From NCBI GenBank assembly GCA_029865445.1, contig JAOUGY010000142.1, positions 1 through 9,297 on the forward strand: a DNA stretch of 9,297 nucleotides, read 5' to 3'. Shown here piece after piece: positions 6,692 to 9,297 of the stretch; the stretch's first letter is position 1, and the number at the start of each line of letters is the position of its first letter. The notes below the pieces were generated by a model that was not told the origin of the DNA, did no database searches, and saw only the letters and a list, made by a program, of their open reading frames with translations. This DNA comes from Acidimicrobiia bacterium. GTDB lineage: Bacteria > Actinomycetota > Acidimicrobiia > Spongiisociales > ZC4RG35. Both the position numbers and the translations under genes were made by a program.

Positions 6692-7524
6692 GATACCCGC
6701 TGGCAATGGGGACAGAAATGGCTCGAACGCTGCGCCACCGTGGTTCGCTCGATCGCCGTTCCGCACACCCGACACGGTTCACCGGTACGACCGTATGCCC
6801 ACAAATCGGCCATGTGTTCGCCCGCCCGGCCGTCGGGAAGAAGATAGGCGAGGTCGTCGAGACTGGTGCCTCCGTGAGCGATGCCTTCGGCGAGCACCGG
6901 ACCGATCATCGAGTGGAGACGCTCGACTTCGGGCAACCCGAGGCCGTTCGCAGGACGTCGTGGGTGCACCGCGGACCGGATGAGGACTTCGTCGGCGTAG
7001 ATGTTGCCCAGACCCGCGACCACGCGCTGATCGAGGAGTACTGCCTTGATGGGAGCGCTTCTCGAGGAGAACGCCGCCGCCAGGTCGGTCGGGTCGGGGA
7101 GGTCGTCGAACGCGTCGCGGCCGAGCAGCGCCATCGGTGAGGCGTCCCACTCCTCGGGCGTCAACACCGCCACGAAACCGAAGGTCCGGGGATCGACGAG
7201 CCGGACGTCGACGCCGGAGTCGAGTGATATCACGACATTGGCGTGTTTCTCATGGGCCTCCGTGCCTGCAGCGACACGCAGCCGTCCGGACATGCCGAGA
7301 TGGATGACGAGGGAGAACCCGTCTTCGACGTCGCACACGATGAACTTGCCCCGACGACCCACGGCCTCCACTACACGCCCCGACAGCCGTTCCACGACGT
7401 CGGAGGGGCGAGCATTCCGCCGAACCATCCGGTCCCGATGGACGGCGACGCCCGCCACTCGCGCCCCTCGGAGCACACCGGCGATGTGGCGGCGGGTGCA
7501 TTCGACTTCGGGCAACTCGGGCAT
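6688..7524 (-). CDS. mutM: Formamidopyrimidine-DNA glycosylase (Fpg/MutM)
   Basis: A bifunctional DNA glycosylase/AP lyase that removes 8-oxoguanine and ring-opened purines in base excision repair. The 278-aa protein starts MPELPEVE, where Pro2 is the Schiff-base nucleophile after Met removal and Glu3 is the catalytic acid. Other expected residues are Lys60 (GRRGKFIV), the intercalating Met78 (HLGMSG), Arg113 (DPRTFG) and Asn174 in the helix-two-turn-helix (GLGNIYADE). The C-terminal zinc finger has Cys251/Cys254 and Cys271/Cys274, with a conserved Arg266 in between. The full Pro-Glu N-terminus and zinc finger favour MutM over Nei. The ATG has no ribosome binding site but a TAAGCT hexamer 6 nt upstream. 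It is the first gene of the leftward series and is divergent from the membrane gene at 7633. rnc, often its upstream neighbour, is absent. Confidence 0.97.
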   Translation of the reverse strand: MPELPEVECTRRHIAGVLRGARVAGVAVHRDRMVRRNARPSDVVERLSGRVVEAVGRRGKFIVCDVEDGFSLVIHLGMSGRLRVAAGTEAHEKHANVVISLDSGVDVRLVDPRTFGFVAVLTPEEWDASPMALLGRDAFDDLPDPTDLAAAFSSRSAPIKAVLLDQRVVAGLGNIYADEVLIRSAVHPRRPANGLGLPEVERLHSMIGPVLAEGIAHGGTSLDDLAYLLPDGRAGEHMADLWAYGRTGEPCRVCGTAIERTTVAQRSSHFCPHCQRVS

Positions 7525-7530
7525 GCGACG

Positions 7531-7536
7531 AGCTTA
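7531..7536 (-). promoter_or_regulatory. Candidate -10 element of a leaderless mutM transcript
   Basis: TAAGCT on the minus strand fits TANNNT and ends exactly 6 nt before the mutM ATG, the spacing expected when transcription starts at the start codon. No Shine-Dalgarno match lies between. Just upstream, GTGAGATCAC (7551-7560) is an imperfect dyad (GTGA and TCAC half-sites) within the 108-nt divergent region and could be an operator. No clear -35 is seen. Confidence 0.4.
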
Positions 7537-7618
7537 CGAGCCGACGAGTCGTGAGATCACACGCTAGAAGCTGCACCGCCCGGCACACGCACAACCCCAT
7601 CCACAAAGGCCGCTCGAC

Positions 7619-7624
7619 TACGCT
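7619..7624 (+). promoter_or_regulatory. Candidate -10 for the rightward membrane-protein gene
   Basis: TACGCT fits TANNNT and lies 8 nt before the GTG start at 7633. There is no ribosome binding site in the gap (GCCTCGCC), so the transcript would have no leader or a very short one. No -35 is recognisable. A single weak hexamer in GC-rich DNA is limited evidence. Confidence 0.25.
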
Positions 7625-7632
7625 GCCTCGCC

Positions 7633-8532
7633 GTGGAACCTGTGGCGTTGCGGCCGTTGTCGTTCGGAGAGGTGCTCGACACCTCATTCAACCTGTTCAA
7701 ACGGAACTTCAAGTCGGTGGTCATCATCTCCGCCGTGATCATGGTGCCGCTCTCGTTGCTCGGCGCCGCCGCCGCCGCCGGAATCGCTCCATCCGATCTG
7801 TCGGCGCTTGGAGACCCGGAAGCATCGCTCGAAGAGGTTCTGTCGCTCCTGGGTGGCCTGTACGGCGCATTGGGAGTGGGGGCGGTGCTGCAATGGTTTG
7901 GCTCGACTCTGGTCCAGGCTGCCACCACCCGGATCTACGCGGAGAGCTACCGGGGCGTGACGGTCGAACTGGGCGACGCCATGCGACACGGTCTCCGCCG
8001 CCTCCCCGCCATGCTCGGCCTCGTCTTTCTGTCCTCGCTGGGCACCGGCCTCGGACTCCTGGCGTGTTTCCTCCCCGGTATCTGGCTCTACGGAGCATGG
8101 GCCACCGCCCCCGCGGCCTTGATCGCAGAAGACATAGGCCCCATCCGGGCGCTGGGACGGTCGTTCCAACTCGTCAAGCAGCACTGGTGGCGGGTTTTTG
8201 GACTCCTCGTCCTCTCGACGATTCTCGTGACCATCATCAGCTCGGTGGTCACCGGACCTCTCCAATTCGGCGCCATGTTCGGCGGCGGCTTCGCCAACCC
8301 CGAGGCGGCCTTCGACGGGGGGTTCCTCGCCCTCAGCACACTGCTGAACGGTCTCGTGACGGCCATCACCCTCCCATTCGTGGCGGCGGTGGTCGTGGCC
8401 ATCTACTTCGACCTCCGGGTCCGCAAGGAAGGTTTCGACCTCGACCGTCTGATCGAGGATCTCGGACCGGCGCCGACCCAGGCGGGGTCCTTGGAGGAAC
8501 CCGACCGGCACGACCCGTTCGGACTGGGCTGA
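7633..8532 (+). CDS. Polytopic membrane protein, GDPD-membrane-domain type
   Basis: A 299-aa integral membrane protein with about six hydrophobic segments, around residues 30-52, 75-100, 130-165, 190-215 and 235-260; the third stretch may be two helices. The N-terminus (VALRPLSFGEVLDTSFNLFK) lies before the first helix. The pattern WLYGAWATAPAALIAEDIGPIRALGRSFQL followed by HWWRVFG is typical of membrane proteins grouped with the glycerophosphoryl diester phosphodiesterase membrane domain. The conserved cytoplasmic tail YFDLRVRKEGFDLDRL is also typical. No catalytic phosphodiesterase domain is present, and no enzymatic function can be assigned. The GTG start puts the conserved N-terminus at residue 1. 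It is followed 8 nt later by the DUF4129 gene, so the two probably form an operon, and it is divergent from mutM. Confidence 0.85.
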   Translation: MEPVALRPLSFGEVLDTSFNLFKRNFKSVVIISAVIMVPLSLLGAAAAAGIAPSDLSALGDPEASLEEVLSLLGGLYGALGVGAVLQWFGSTLVQAATTRIYAESYRGVTVELGDAMRHGLRRLPAMLGLVFLSSLGTGLGLLACFLPGIWLYGAWATAPAALIAEDIGPIRALGRSFQLVKQHWWRVFGLLVLSTILVTIISSVVTGPLQFGAMFGGGFANPEAAFDGGFLALSTLLNGLVTAITLPFVAAVVVAIYFDLRVRKEGFDLDRLIEDLGPAPTQAGSLEEPDRHDPFGLG

Positions 8533-8540
8533 TTCTGGCG

Positions 8541-9203
8541 ATGCCGGCATGGCCCACAGCTATCCGGGATCGGCTGACGGGCCCCGACATCGACCAGGAC
8601 GCCGTCCACGAGGCAATCGAGCGAATCCTGTCCGATCCGAGGTACCCGGAGGGACGCGATTCGTGGCTGGAACGACTGACCGGGCCGGTGTATCGAGCAG
8701 CCGAGAAGGGGCTGGCATGGCTGTTCGAGCGCGCTCTGGACGTGTTCGATTGGATCCTGTCATGGCTCGACCTCGCGGTGTTGACCCGGGTCGGACCGGT
8801 GTTGGTTCTGGTGCTGGCGGCCGCAGGAGGGTTGTACCTGGCACGCAAGCGAGCGCGGGACGTTCAGCGCCTGGCAACGATCGAGCGAATCCTCGAACTC
8901 GGGAAGGATCCGTCGGTACTCGAAGCAATGGCGGCTCAGGCGGACGCCGAGAGTGAATACTCCGAAGCCATCCGATTCCGGTTCGTGGCCGGCCTCCTCC
9001 GACTCGACGAAGTCGGGACGATCGACTTCTACCCTGGCTTGTCGAACGCGGCGATCTCGGAGGTACTCGGGTCACAGACCTTCGACGAGCTCGCGGCCCA
9101 ATTCGACCGTGTGGTGTACGGTCGGGGCAGTGCTCGGGAGCAGGACTCCGCCCGCTCCCGGCAAGGTTGGGCAAGCCTCCTGAGCTCGGGAGCACGCTCG
9201 TGA
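8541..9203 (+). CDS. DUF4129 domain-containing membrane protein
   Basis: A 220-aa protein with an N-terminal soluble part, one main transmembrane segment and a C-terminal DUF4129 domain. The N-terminal stretch has acidic and helical character and includes a DPRYPEGRDSWLERL motif common before this domain. The membrane segment GPVLVLVLAAAGGLYLARKRAR (about 90-111) ends in basic residues. The DUF4129 region (about 138-200) shows SEYSEAIRFRFVAGLLRLDE, then YPGLSNAAISEVL in place of the usual TN-E motif, and ends with FDRVVYGRG. The function of DUF4129 is not established. Members commonly sit with MoxR ATPase, DUF58 and DUF4350 genes, and in some proteins are fused to transglutaminase-like domains. 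The ATG at 8541 has only weak support from a ribosome binding site. The gene is 8 nt after its upstream partner. Confidence 0.85.
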   Translation: MPAWPTAIRDRLTGPDIDQDAVHEAIERILSDPRYPEGRDSWLERLTGPVYRAAEKGLAWLFERALDVFDWILSWLDLAVLTRVGPVLVLVLAAAGGLYLARKRARDVQRLATIERILELGKDPSVLEAMAAQADAESEYSEAIRFRFVAGLLRLDEVGTIDFYPGLSNAAISEVLGSQTFDELAAQFDRVVYGRGSAREQDSARSRQGWASLLSSGARS

Positions 9204-9210
9204 GATCTCA

Positions 9211-9297
9211 GTGGCACCGTCGCGACCGCCGGCAGTCCCGATGAAGAGCACCACGATCACGGCATCGGGGCGGGGCATCCGGCGCAACATCGAGGTC
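9211..9297 (+). CDS. N-terminus of a third gene in the group, cut by the window edge
   Basis: An open frame runs from a GTG at 9211, through an ATG at 9241, to the right edge. It encodes at most 29 residues, starting VAPSRPPAVPMKSTTITASG and ending RGIRRNIEV. It begins within 10 nt of the DUF4129 stop, in line with an operon. The basic tail RGIRRN could precede a membrane helix. In related actinobacterial clusters the gene after DUF4129 encodes a DUF4350 protein, which starts with such a short basic leader before a helix. That identification rests on position only. A competing GTG at 9200, overlapping the DUF4129 stop, gives just 14 codons before a stop at 9242-9244. Confidence 0.5.
   Translation, partial: MAPSRPPAVPMKSTTITASGRGIRRNIEV

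Noticed and set aside
7551..8540. Extension of the DUF4129 frame upstream through the membrane gene
   Set aside because: The frame stays open by chance over the membrane-protein gene. Upstream of the ATG at 8541 its translation is Arg/Pro/Gly-rich with no family similarity.
7684..8550. A 288-codon minus-strand frame opposite the membrane-protein gene
   Set aside because: The + strand frame has clear transmembrane helices and family motifs. The minus frame is a charged, low-complexity shadow.

Overview
The window is GC-rich, densely coded chromosomal DNA, most likely from an Actinomycetota bacterium. Three things point there: the order mutM - acylphosphatase - smc - ftsY (known from mycobacteria and relatives), a short FtsY with an N-terminal membrane segment, and a damage-inducible promoter of actinobacterial type. 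A deep-branching class is possible but cannot be shown from this window. I see no mobile element, CRISPR array, tRNA or rRNA gene.

Layout. Positions 1-151 hold no complete gene. They carry a leftward promoter with a 14-bp LexA/SOS-box palindrome directly downstream of a -10 element, and a PafBC/RecA-NDp-like element upstream of that -10. The gene it controls lies off the left edge. From 7524 down to 152 runs a leftward series: mutM (DNA glycosylase), a small acylphosphatase, smc (chromosome condensation ATPase), ftsY (SRP receptor), cdd (cytidine deaminase), ppk2 (polyphosphate kinase 2) and a META-domain lipoprotein. Overlapping stop/start codons couple mutM to the acylphosphatase and ftsY to cdd. 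The lipoprotein overlaps or abuts ppk2. The short gaps before smc, ftsY and ppk2 lack clear ribosome binding sites. Those before mutM, smc and ppk2 each have a -10-like hexamer exactly 6 nt from the ATG, which suggests leaderless transcription starts inside the series.

From 7633 rightward is a divergent group: a polytopic membrane protein of the GDPD-membrane-domain type, a DUF4129 protein, and the first codons of a third gene cut by the right edge. This order resembles actinobacterial clusters that continue with DUF4350, a MoxR-type AAA ATPase and a DUF58 protein, but none of those is visible here.

Most of the window is therefore housekeeping: genome maintenance (mutM, smc), membrane protein targeting (ftsY) and nucleotide/phosphate metabolism (cdd, ppk2, acylphosphatase). 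I did not find a clearly new multi-gene system. The least ordinary signals are the composite DNA-damage promoter at the left edge, the repeated -10/N6/ATG architecture, the missing conventional start of the lipoprotein gene, and the poorly characterised membrane/DUF4129 group at the right.
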